The notes beneath the pieces are model-generated. The model searched no databases, was not told the origin of the DNA, and saw nothing but the letters and a program-made list of their open reading frames with translations. A stretch of DNA of 14,544 nucleotides from Actinobacteria bacterium UBA4719. GTDB taxonomy: Bacteria > Actinomycetota > Actinomycetes > Actinomycetales > Dermatophilaceae. The DNA lies in assembly GCA_002404345.1 (NCBI GenBank), contig DHJN01000192.1:1-14544 (forward strand), in the 5' to 3' direction. The translations under genes and the position numbers were made by a program. The first letter of the stretch is position 1. Every line of letters begins with the position of its first letter. Shown in pieces: positions 1-6,885 of the stretch.

Positions 1-6
1 GTAACT

Positions 7-897
7 CTAAGTTGAAGGTATTGCCCCCATCCATGCCCAGAGCGTATTGATCACCAGGTCGCCCGGGTGAACGATCCTGTACCCCTCCATAGACTCCGCC
101 ATAAACATGTACACAGACTTCTCAGACCTGGGGTTGACGCCGGTGAGGTGTGAAACGCTGAGCAATTCTTCGTCGCCGAATCGCGAAAGTTCACGAGACT
201 CTCTTAGCAGCACCTTGTTGCGCAACCGCTTCCAGTGACTCGGTGCCAGCGGGGCAGGGCCAATTCCTGTAGGTGACAGAATGCCGCCACCCAGTCCTGC
301 CCACACCAGGTTTTCGGTGATCGATCGTCGGCGCTGCAACCTGAGGTCAATCGCTCGCGCGCGAGCCTTGATCAGATCATCGATGAGCGAGACCTGGTGA
401 TCGAGGAAGTCCGCGATGCGCCGCTGCTCCTCGAGCGGCGGAACGGAAAGAGGCGTTTCGCCGAGTGGTCCCAGGTTCAGTGCCCGAAAGGTCCCTCCTG
501 CCACGCAAGCTGCCCAGAAGTCCCTGGCCGGCTTTGACTGAAGGGCCCAGTAGAGCCACGAACTGTGGACAGCACTCGAGGGCGAAAGTCGATCGGTGCC
601 CTGGGTGAGATTGGCCCCGGCCAAGTTCGAAGGGACGAGCATGACCTTTCCGTAGGAAGGCCCGATGCTAAGGATCACGTCGCCGGTCTGCACTGCCGCA
701 CGGGCGTAAGCCTTGGCAATCTCGGGCGAGGTGCGGAGCAAGAGTTCAGGTTCCGGCACTCCCGATGTCTCGGTCATGTCAGTGGGACGGATGTAAGGCA
801 CGCCATCAGGGATATGTTCTCCCGCTTGGACGATGCCATACGTCAGGGGCCTAGTAGCGTCCAGCCAGTGTCTGAGCGGGCGCGTGACGGAGGTCAT
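7..897 (-). pseudogene. hsdS: Type I restriction-modification specificity subunit HsdS, truncated in the second recognition domain
   Basis: HsdS chooses the DNA target of a type I restriction-modification complex; each of its two target-recognition domains (TRDs) reads half of a bipartite site. The frame is 296 residues, whereas complete family members are usually about 380-450. Residues 1-150 form TRD1 and end in the conserved PPLEEQRRIADFLD element. A helical spacer rich in Arg and Leu follows, and TRD2 starts near PLAPSHWKRL. TRD2 reaches the typical INTLWAWMGA segment and then meets a TAG at 7-9, so the rest of TRD2 and the second conserved helix are missing. The start overlaps the hsdM stop by 4 nt (ATGA), showing translational coupling. 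Family assignment is firm. Whether the stop is a true truncation, a frameshift near the window edge or a sequencing error cannot be decided here, and the window ends before any continuation. Confidence 0.85.
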
Positions 898-2972
898 CGG
901 GCGAGACCGCCCAGGAGTTCTTGGATCTGGCGCTCGGTCTCGGCTAGCTCGGCGTCGATCTCAGCGACAGGTCGTGGCGGGACGTACTCGTAGAAGTGCC
1001 GAGTGAACGGGATCTCGAAGCCGAGTTTGGTCTTCGTGAGGTCCAGCCAGGCGTCGTCGGCATACGGGTGGATCTCTGCCTTGAGGTAGTCCGCCGCCTC
1101 CGAAGCCAGTACCGAATCGCGTTTGTTCTCAGAGAGATCCAGGAACCCGGACGTCAACGGAACGTTCTCGGCGTCGCGCAGGTCGGGGTCGGGCAGCGGG
1201 TTGCCCTTGCGGTCGGTCAATACCGGCGCCTCGGCGTCCGGGACCGCGGCCGTGCCGATGATGAGCTTGAGCACCTTGGCCGGGACGTCGAGGTTGTTGT
1301 CGGTCGCCGCTGCCTTGAGCCGCTTGGTGAAGGCGGCCTCGGTTGCCTCGCTGATTCCCACCATCGCCCGAAGGACTCCGAGCAGCCGGTCCTGGGACTG
1401 CTCGACCTCCTCCACGAACGCGAGGGCGTCATCGGTCGCCTTCGGCGGCACCAACCACGCCAACCACGCCTTCTCGTGGGCGAGGCCGCCCACCGCTTCG
1501 GCGCTCAGCTCCCAGCGGCGACGCAGGGGCCGCTCGACCGTAACCCGTTGGTAGCCAAAGGCTTCACGGTCAAACACCTTGACCCGCTTGTCCGCACCCG
1601 GGGAGGCGAGGGCATCGGCATACAGTCTGGTCAGCTCGCCGATCTGGGGCTCAGTGGTGAACTTGCGCTTGTTGCCGAGGGACTTGCGCATCTTCTCGAA
1701 GGACTCGCGGGCATCGAGCAGGACGACCTGGCCGCGGCGCTCAATACCCTTGCGGTTGCTCAGGATCCACAGGTACGTGCTGATGCCGGTGTTGTAGAAC
1801 ATCTGGTCGGGCAGGGCGACGATGCCCTCCAGCCAGTCGTTCTCCAGGATCCAGCGGCGGATCTCGGACTCGCCACCACCCGCAGCGCCGGCGAACAACG
1901 GGCTCCCGGAGAAGACGATCGCCAGGCGGGTGCCGCCGGAGCCGTCGGCCTTGACCGGCTTCATCTTGGACAGCATGTGCATGAGGAAGAGGAACGACCC
2001 GTCGGACACGCGGGGCAACCCCGCGCCATACCGTCCCTCGAAGCCGAGGCTGTCCCGCTCGGCCTGGATAGGCGCGGCGTACTTCTTCCAGTCGACACCG
2101 AACGGCGGGTTGGCCAGCAGGTAGTCGAAGTGCTCGCCGAAGTGACCATCCTCGTGGGTCAGGGAGTTGCCCAGGATGATGCGGCTCGGGTCCTGGCCCT
2201 TGATCATCAGGTCGGAGCGGGCGATGGCCCAGGTCTCGGAGTTAAGCTCCTGGCCGTAGACCTCGAGAACAGCATTGGGGTTCAACGCTTTCAGGTGGGT
2301 CTGGGCTTCGGTGAGCATGCCGCCGGTGCCGCAAGCCGGGTCATACAGGGTGCGCACCGGCTTCTGACCGGTCAGGGCCTTGTCATCCTCGGCGAACAGG
2401 ATGTTGACCATGAGGCGGATGACCTCGCGCGGGGTGAAGTGCTCACCGGCGGTCTCGTTGGACATCTCAGAGAAGCGGCGCAGCAGCTCCTCGAAGATGT
2501 AGCCCATCGCGTCGTTGGGCACGGCCTGCTCGGAGAGGTCGAGCTCGGCGAACTTGGCCGTCACCTGATAGATCAGGCCGGCCTTGTCGAGCCGGTCGAT
2601 CTTGTCGCTGAAGCCATAGCGCTCCAACACCTCCGCCGCGCCCGTGGAAAAACCGGCGATGTACGTCTTGAGGTTCTGGGCGACGTTCTTGTCATCGCCG
2701 AGGATCTTGGTCAGCGTCAGCGGCGAGATGTTGTAGAAGTTGTGGCCCGCGGTCGACTGCAGGATCTTGTCAACGTTGATGACCTTGCCCACCAGGCCTT
2801 CTGCCCGCGCCACCACGTCCGCCTTGGTCGGCTTCAGCGCGCACTCCAGGCGACGCAGGACCGTGAAAGGCAGGATGACCTGGCCGAACTCGTGAGCCTT
2901 GAAGTCACCGCGCAGGATGTCCGCGACCGACCAGATGAACGCGACCTTGTCGCCGAAACCCGTGACCTGCAT
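894..2972 (-). CDS. hsdM: Type I restriction-modification DNA methyltransferase subunit HsdM (N6-adenine)
   Basis: HsdM transfers a methyl group from S-adenosylmethionine to the N6 of adenine in the site chosen by HsdS, protecting host DNA. The 692-residue protein begins with the helical HsdM N-terminal domain (about 8-150). It then shows the SAM-binding motif DPACGTGGM (211-219) and the catalytic NPPF (288-291). The Phe-Thr-Pro-Arg-Glu segment before motif I is also typical of HsdM. The C-terminal region (about 500-692) is longer than in minimal HsdM and ends in a Glu/Leu-rich coiled coil, likely used for HsdS contact. The ATG start has a purine-rich AAGGGGG about 9 nt upstream. hsdS follows with a 4-nt overlap. 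No hsdR is in the window; it could lie beyond the left edge, because upstream of hsdM there is an unrelated locus. A long open frame on the opposite strand is a GC-rich shadow. Confidence 0.96.
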   Translation of the reverse strand: MQVTGFGDKVAFIWSVADILRGDFKAHEFGQVILPFTVLRRLECALKPTKADVVARAEGLVGKVINVDKILQSTAGHNFYNISPLTLTKILGDDKNVAQNLKTYIAGFSTGAAEVLERYGFSDKIDRLDKAGLIYQVTAKFAELDLSEQAVPNDAMGYIFEELLRRFSEMSNETAGEHFTPREVIRLMVNILFAEDDKALTGQKPVRTLYDPACGTGGMLTEAQTHLKALNPNAVLEVYGQELNSETWAIARSDLMIKGQDPSRIILGNSLTHEDGHFGEHFDYLLANPPFGVDWKKYAAPIQAERDSLGFEGRYGAGLPRVSDGSFLFLMHMLSKMKPVKADGSGGTRLAIVFSGSPLFAGAAGGGESEIRRWILENDWLEGIVALPDQMFYNTGISTYLWILSNRKGIERRGQVVLLDARESFEKMRKSLGNKRKFTTEPQIGELTRLYADALASPGADKRVKVFDREAFGYQRVTVERPLRRRWELSAEAVGGLAHEKAWLAWLVPPKATDDALAFVEEVEQSQDRLLGVLRAMVGISEATEAAFTKRLKAAATDNNLDVPAKVLKLIIGTAAVPDAEAPVLTDRKGNPLPDPDLRDAENVPLTSGFLDLSENKRDSVLASEAADYLKAEIHPYADDAWLDLTKTKLGFEIPFTRHFYEYVPPRPVAEIDAELAETERQIQELLGGLAR

Positions 2973-3010
2973 ACCCCGTACCCCCTTGCGCTTGAAGGAT
3001 ACAGCGGACG

Positions 3011-3298
3011 ATATACGAGACGGGCCCAGCCAGCCCTGCTAACTACCTGTGGGTGCGCAGCGTCCGAGTGGGAGAGACCAACCAGGCGTGGGCGTTCGGC
3101 GGCCTGACCAGGGTGCGGTAGTAGTTGACCGGGGTCGTCGCCCTGATGGCGAACGAGTACGTGCCGGCTGCCGAGGCCTTCGTGGTGGCCCAGTTGCGCC
3201 AAGCCCCTAAGTAGTAGCGCTGGCACGGTCTCTACAAGGTCAGCGCCATATGCACCGCCGACTTCGCCAAGGCGTGCGCGGCTGCCGGTATTGGCTGA
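3011..3298 (+). pseudogene. Decayed C-terminal remnant of a periplasmic sugar-binding protein (ABC importer)
   Basis: The stretch between hsdM and the ABC ATPase holds no intact gene. One plus-strand frame (codons starting at 3011, 3014 and so on) reads like protein throughout but is cut by two in-frame TAGTAG doublets at 3119-3124 and 3212-3217. Its end, LYKVSAICTADFAKACAAAG with TGA at 3296-3298, resembles the C-terminus of XylF/RbsB-like solute-binding proteins, which commonly end in a Tyr-Lys-Val-Ser-Asp-Ile-Cys-Thr...Ala-Cys-Ala-Ala-Ala-Gly-Ile motif. The position directly before the ATPase is where such a gene sits in sugar ABC operons. I infer that the importer's own binding protein gene has decayed. 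The 5' two thirds of the gene is absent. The resemblance is judged by eye, and the middle part (3020-3210) is not clearly alignable. Confidence 0.55.
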
Positions 3299-3309
3299 AG
3301 GAAGACACC

Positions 3310-4113
3310 ATGACAGTCACCACCGCTCCGGTGGAAACCGACACCGCCCTATCCCTGCACGGCGTATCCAAGAGATTCGGTGCCGTGCAGGCACTCAAGG
3401 ACATCGAGCTGGACGTGTTTGTCGGCGAGGTGTTGGCTCTGGTCGGCGACAACGGAGCCGGCAAGTCCACCCTGGTCAAGACGATCGCCGGCGTATACAG
3501 CCCGGACGAGGGCGACATGTCGTTCAATGGTGAGTCCGTAAACGTCGCGAACCCGGCCGAGGCGCAGCATCTCGGCATTGCCACGGTCTTCCAGGACCTG
3601 GCTCTGTGCGACAACTTGGACGTCGTCGGCAACCTCTTCCTGGGAAGCGAGCTCAAGCACCGCTGGGCCCTGGACGAGGTCGAGATGGAGCGCCAGTCCT
3701 GGGAGTTGCTGCGCCAGCTGTCGGCCAAGATCCCCTCGGTGCGCATCCCGGTCGCCAGCCTTTCCGGCGGACAACGCCAGACGGTCGCGATCGCACGCTC
3801 GCTGCTGGGCGAGCCGAAGGTGGTCATGCTCGACGAGCCCACAGCCGCGCTCGGCGTGGCGCAGACCGCCGAAGTGCTCAACCTCATCGAGCGGCTGCGG
3901 GAGCGTGGTCTCGGCGTTATCCTCGTCAGCCACAACATGGCGGACGTTATGGCGGTTGCCGACCGTGTTGCGGTGCTCCGACTTGGTCGAAACAACGGCG
4001 TCTTCCACGTCAGCCAGACCAGCTCCCAGGACATCATCGCCGCGATCACCGGGGCGACGAACAACCCGGTCTCGCAGCGAGCCGCACGTCATACCCAGGG
4101 GGAGGAGGCGTGA
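3310..4113 (+). CDS. Sugar ABC importer ATP-binding protein (XylG/RbsA-like, single domain)
   Basis: This cytoplasmic ATPase powers a carbohydrate importer of the xylose/ribose/fructose class. The 267-residue protein has one complete nucleotide-binding domain: Walker A GDNGAGKST (46-54), Q-loop Gln95 in VFQDLALC, signature LSGGQ (151-155), Walker B VVMLDEP (171-177) and H-loop His208 in VSHNM. Many relatives of this class are tandem two-domain proteins; single-domain forms are common in actinobacteria. The ATG at 3310 is chosen because AAGGAAG lies 6 nt upstream and the N-terminus then fits the family; an in-frame opening further upstream lacks such a site and runs over the binding-protein remnant. 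The stop overlaps the GTG start of the permease (GTGA), so the two are translationally coupled. The substrate cannot be read from the sequence, and the partner binding protein appears lost. Confidence 0.93.
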   Translation: MTVTTAPVETDTALSLHGVSKRFGAVQALKDIELDVFVGEVLALVGDNGAGKSTLVKTIAGVYSPDEGDMSFNGESVNVANPAEAQHLGIATVFQDLALCDNLDVVGNLFLGSELKHRWALDEVEMERQSWELLRQLSAKIPSVRIPVASLSGGQRQTVAIARSLLGEPKVVMLDEPTAALGVAQTAEVLNLIERLRERGLGVILVSHNMADVMAVADRVAVLRLGRNNGVFHVSQTSSQDIIAAITGATNNPVSQRAARHTQGEEA

Positions 4114-5399
4114 CCACGTCATCGACACCGGAGCACTCGGAGACCCCGGACGTCCTGGAGGAGCTGCTGGCGACCCTGCCGGCCGACCTCCAGGACGAGC
4201 GGCTGATCGCCTCGCGTGGCGTGGGCGGCGCGATCTCCGTTTTCATCAGCAAGCTGCGCAGCGGTGACCTCGGCTCGCTGCCGGTATTCGTCGGCCTGAT
4301 CGTCATCTGGGGCGTCTTCCAAAGCCTCAACGGTGACTTCCTCTCCAGCCGCAACCTGGTCAACCTCACCCTTCAGAGCGCAGCAGTTGGCACCATCTCC
4401 ATCGGCATCGTGTTGGTCCTGCTGCTCGGCGAGATCGACCTGTCGATCGGCTCGGTGAGCGGTCTTGCTACGGCCATCCTGGGCGTCGGACTGACCCAGA
4501 AGCACTGGCCGCTCGCGGTTGCCATCATCGCGGCCATCCTCGCCGGCACCGTTGTCGGCCTGGTGTACGGCGCCCTGTACACCCGTTTCGGCGTCCCCAG
4601 CTTCGTTATCACGCTGGCGGGCCTTCTCGGCGTCTTGGGGGTGCAGCTCTACGTCCTCGGCAATTTGGGGTCGCTCAACATCCCCTTCACCTCGCCGCTG
4701 GTCGAGTTCGCTCAACAGCAGTTCCTGGCGCCGGCCCTCGCCTACGGACTTGCCCTGGTTGCCGGGGCGACCTACCTCGCCAGCAGGCTTGCGGGTCGCG
4801 CCCGCCGCTCGGCCTCAGGGCTGTCGACGACGCCCACCGTGGTACTCAGTGTGCGCGCCGTGGCCCTGGCGACCTTGCTCGCCATCGTGGTGTTCGTCCT
4901 GGGCCAGGACCGGGGCGTGCCCTACATGTTCGTCCTCTTCGTCTTGCTTGTGGTGGTCATGGACCTGGCCATCCGCCGCACCGGCTGGGGGCGTGACGTC
5001 ATGGCGGTCGGCGGCAATGTCGAGGCCGCCCGCCGCGCCGGCATCAACGTGCGTCGCATCTACCTATCGGTGTTCGCCCTCTGCTCGACCTTCGCGGCCC
5101 TGGGCGGCATCCTCGCGGCCGGCCGTCTCGCGGCGGTGAACCAGAGCAGCGGCGGCGGTGACACCAACCTCAACGCCATCGCCGCGGTCGTCATCGGTGG
5201 CACGAGCCTCTTCGGTGGTCGCGGCTCGGCGTACTCCGCCCTCCTCGGCATCATCGTGATCCAGTCGATCTCCAGCGGCCTGAGCCTGCTGAACCTCGAC
5301 TCCTCGATCCGGTTCATGGTGACCGGCGCGGTCCTGCTGCTTGCGGTGACGATCGACTCGCTGAGCCGCCGCAGCCGTGCGGCCCATGGCCGGGCCTAG
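4110..5399 (+). CDS. Sugar ABC importer permease (XylH-like, BPD_transp_2 family)
   Basis: Membrane channel subunit working with the preceding ATPase. The 429-residue protein starts with a polar cytoplasmic segment (1-50), followed by about ten hydrophobic helices. Family marks are GEIDLSIGS (107-115), the cytoplasmic coupling loop AVGGNVEAARRAGI (299-312), and the conserved AVVIGGTSLFGGRGS (359-373). A less conserved insertion around 225-245 (Arg/Ser-rich) separates the two membrane halves, as in XylH. The GTG at 4110 is used because GGGGAGGAG lies just upstream and the codon overlaps the ATPase stop; no nearer ATG gives the full family N-terminus. The likely substrate is a pentose or a related sugar by family resemblance only. 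With the binding-protein gene decayed, the importer may be inactive or may borrow a binding protein encoded elsewhere. Confidence 0.92.
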   Translation: MTTSSTPEHSETPDVLEELLATLPADLQDERLIASRGVGGAISVFISKLRSGDLGSLPVFVGLIVIWGVFQSLNGDFLSSRNLVNLTLQSAAVGTISIGIVLVLLLGEIDLSIGSVSGLATAILGVGLTQKHWPLAVAIIAAILAGTVVGLVYGALYTRFGVPSFVITLAGLLGVLGVQLYVLGNLGSLNIPFTSPLVEFAQQQFLAPALAYGLALVAGATYLASRLAGRARRSASGLSTTPTVVLSVRAVALATLLAIVVFVLGQDRGVPYMFVLFVLLVVVMDLAIRRTGWGRDVMAVGGNVEAARRAGINVRRIYLSVFALCSTFAALGGILAAGRLAAVNQSSGGGDTNLNAIAAVVIGGTSLFGGRGSAYSALLGIIVIQSISSGLSLLNLDSSIRFMVTGAVLLLAVTIDSLSRRSRAAHGRA

Positions 5400-5443
5400 C
5401 TCACGCCTAGCTCCTGGAGCAAGGCAACCCGAAGGAGCCTCAC

Positions 5444-5854
5444 ATGCGCATCGTCGCTGGGTACATCCCCACCCCGGAAGGCCTGGCAGCGGTCGACCAT
5501 GCAGTCTCCCGCGCAGCCCTCGACGGCAGCCACGTCGTGGTCGGTAACACAGGACACGAGGGCAACTACTCGCACGAGATGTTCGCCCCGTCCACCGACC
5601 TGGATGCCTTAGACGCCCGGATCGCCGGGGCGGGCGTCTCGCACGAGATCCGCCAGCCGACGTCAGGACGATCAGCCGCCGTGGAGATCCTCAGCACCGC
5701 CACCGAGATAGGCGCAGATCTCATCGTCATCGGGCTTCGCCGACGGTCACCGGTGGGCAAGCTGATCATGGGCAGCACCTCCCAGCAGGTGCTCTTGGAG
5801 GCAGACTGCCCGGTCCTCGCGGTGAAGGGAGAGGCGCGTTCAACATCGCACTAG
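5444..5854 (+). CDS. Universal stress protein, UspA family
   Basis: Small cytoplasmic alpha/beta nucleotide-binding protein of 136 residues, close to the usual single-domain Usp length. It begins with the typical strand RIVAGYIPTPEG and ends with the ATP-binding glycine motif: Gly97, Gly105 and Gly110-Ser111, followed by the strand CPVLAVKG. In the usual G-2x-G-9x-G(S/T) pattern the second Gly is replaced by Arg100, which is common in the actinobacterial LRRRSPVGK subgroup. The start is supported by GAAGGAG 7 nt upstream. It lies 44 nt after the permease stop in the same direction and may be cotranscribed. Its exact role is unknown; Usp proteins are generally linked to stress, dormancy or energy state. 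Confidence 0.9.
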   Translation: MRIVAGYIPTPEGLAAVDHAVSRAALDGSHVVVGNTGHEGNYSHEMFAPSTDLDALDARIAGAGVSHEIRQPTSGRSAAVEILSTATEIGADLIVIGLRRRSPVGKLIMGSTSQQVLLEADCPVLAVKGEARSTSH

Positions 5855-5963
5855 AGAGCTCGAGCGTCCCACGGTCCGATTAGGGATCAGAAGGTTAGGG
5901 GGTGGCTCATGGGGCGTTACAACTGGTTACCGCCTCCTCGAGACACAGCTTGGCAGACCGTGA

Positions 5964-6704
5964 TCAGCTCTCGTGGGGACTGGCCGCGGGGTTGCGGCGG
6001 CGCAGGGCGAGCCCCCCGGCGATCAGTCCCACGATGAGGGCCGTGCCGGCCAGACCGAGCGCGATGTTCACCGACGACTGGCTGGCTGCGGACGAGTCGC
6101 TCACCTTCGTTGACGGCGACTTCGAGGCGGACGCGCTCCCGGTCGTGGGTGCGCTCGCACTCGCATCCTCTGCGACGGCGGGTGTCAGCTTCAAGGTGGG
6201 CACGGGGTGCTCGGGGGCGGTGCCATCCTCGATCCAGCGGACCACGTCGCCATTGGAGTAGGTCTGCAAGGTCTTGAACTGCATCGAATCGGCCTTTGGC
6301 AAGGGGCCTACGGCCACCACGAACTCCTCGAACTGACCCGGCTTGATGGCGGTGGCTGGCGAGACTGCGGTCCAGGTGATCGTGGAGACGGCCTCGCTGA
6401 CCTGGCCGTCGTCGGTCTTGACGGGGGTGGCGAGCTTGGCCGTGGTCACCTTGAATGTCCACCCCGGATGGGGCTGGACCAGCACGGAGCCCAGCGGCTG
6501 GGTCGCCGGTAGCAACACCTGAACCTTGGTCGTGCTGGCGTTGTGCTTCTCGTTGGGCACCTGGAACGCGAAGGTGGCCTCGCCGCCCTGGGTGGCGGTG
6601 TCCGGGTTCACCTCGACGTGAGCCGAAGCGGCGCCGGCCGAGGCGACGATGGCCACGGCTGCTACCGCGGCGCCCCCCAGCAGCCGAAGTCGGTTACGCG
6701 ACAT
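5964..6704 (-). CDS. ycnI: YcnI-family (DUF1775) copper-binding membrane-anchored protein, copy 1
   Basis: Extracytoplasmic protein of 246 residues. A signal peptide (1-28) ends in AASA, so the mature protein starts with His29 (HVEVNPDTATQGG). In YcnI proteins this N-terminal His is part of the copper-binding site known as the monohistidine brace. Further family marks are HPGWTFKV, SEAVSTITWTA and DVVRWIEDG. A Ser/Ala/Thr-rich linker then leads to one C-terminal helix (about 217-237) and a short RRR tail, anchoring the domain outside the membrane. The ATG at 6704 is preferred because GGAAGG lies 7 nt upstream and a standard signal peptide follows; an upstream in-frame start would prefix 29 unrelated residues. 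It is divergent from copCD and has its own GGAACT-N16-GGACT promoter at 6757-6783. A role as a copper chaperone or scavenger supplying CopCD is inferred. Confidence 0.93.
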   Translation of the reverse strand: MSRNRLRLLGGAAVAAVAIVASAGAASAHVEVNPDTATQGGEATFAFQVPNEKHNASTTKVQVLLPATQPLGSVLVQPHPGWTFKVTTAKLATPVKTDDGQVSEAVSTITWTAVSPATAIKPGQFEEFVVAVGPLPKADSMQFKTLQTYSNGDVVRWIEDGTAPEHPVPTLKLTPAVAEDASASAPTTGSASASKSPSTKVSDSSAASQSSVNIALGLAGTALIVGLIAGGLALRRRNPAASPHES

Positions 6705-6756
6705 GACAGGTCCTTCCGGTTGATGTCCGGCGCCCAGCGGTACGCCTCGGCCCAGT

Positions 6757-6783
6757 AGTCCCTGCCAAGGGCCGCGAAGTTCC
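6757..6783 (-). promoter_or_regulatory. ECF-type promoter of ycnI copy 1 (GGAACT-N16-GGACT)
   Basis: On the minus strand GGAAC occupies 6783-6779 and GGACT occupies 6761-6757, separated by exactly 17 bases (the first is T). The same pair with the same spacing precedes copCD and the anti-sigma gene. Transcription should begin near 6750, leaving a leader of about 45 nt that contains the Shine-Dalgarno. Assignment to the local ECF sigma factor is inference. Confidence 0.65.
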
Positions 6784-6799
6784 CCGGCCACCTCGAAAG

Positions 6800-6848
6800 T
6801 TCAAGATCGACCAGACTTCAAGATCGATTCAAGATCGACCAGACTTCA
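6800..6848. repeat. Tandem duplication (28-bp unit, 1.75 copies) in the divergent ycnI/copCD promoter region
   Basis: The 21-base string at 6800-6820 recurs exactly at 6828-6848, a period of 28 bp. Its core TTCAAGATCGA occurs three times, starting at 6800, 6817 and 6828. The block fills the space between the two outward-facing promoters (6757-6783 and 6851-6877), a position suited to a regulator acting on both genes. No known operator was recognised. Confidence 0.7.
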
Positions 6849-6859
6849 TAGGAACTATG
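6847..6859. promoter_or_regulatory. Short perfect palindrome overlapping the copCD -35 element
   Basis: CATAG-gaa-CTATG is a 5-bp inverted repeat with a 3-nt centre. It embeds the GGAAC of the copCD promoter, so a protein bound here would block sigma access. It may be fortuitous given the short arms. Confidence 0.35.
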
Positions 6860-6877
6860 CAGGCCGTCGGGCGGACT
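6851..6877 (+). promoter_or_regulatory. ECF-type promoter of copCD (GGAACT-N16-GGACT), probably leaderless
   Basis: GGAAC at 6851-6855 and GGACT at 6873-6877, 17 bases apart. The GTG start of copCD lies only 8 bases after GGACT, and there is no Shine-Dalgarno, so the transcript should begin at or within a few bases of the start codon. GGAACTAT (8 bases) is identical to the anti-sigma promoter. Confidence 0.68.
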
Positions 6878-6885
6878 ATATAAGT

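Noticed and set aside
996..3107. Long plus-strand open frame (703 codons) opposite hsdM
   Set aside because: Its composition is Arg/Gly/Val/Leu-rich without recognisable domains and it mirrors a well-supported methyltransferase; it is a GC-bias shadow.
3119..3217. TAGTAG doublets as sites of amber recoding (for example pyrrolysine) or programmed readthrough
   Set aside because: No supporting structure or tRNA gene is seen, the 5' part of the gene is missing, and gene decay explains the stops more simply.
6877..6883. TATATAA as a housekeeping -10 box for copCD
   Set aside because: It would place the transcription start downstream of the GTG codon at 6886; the GGACT element of the shared motif fits the start position better.
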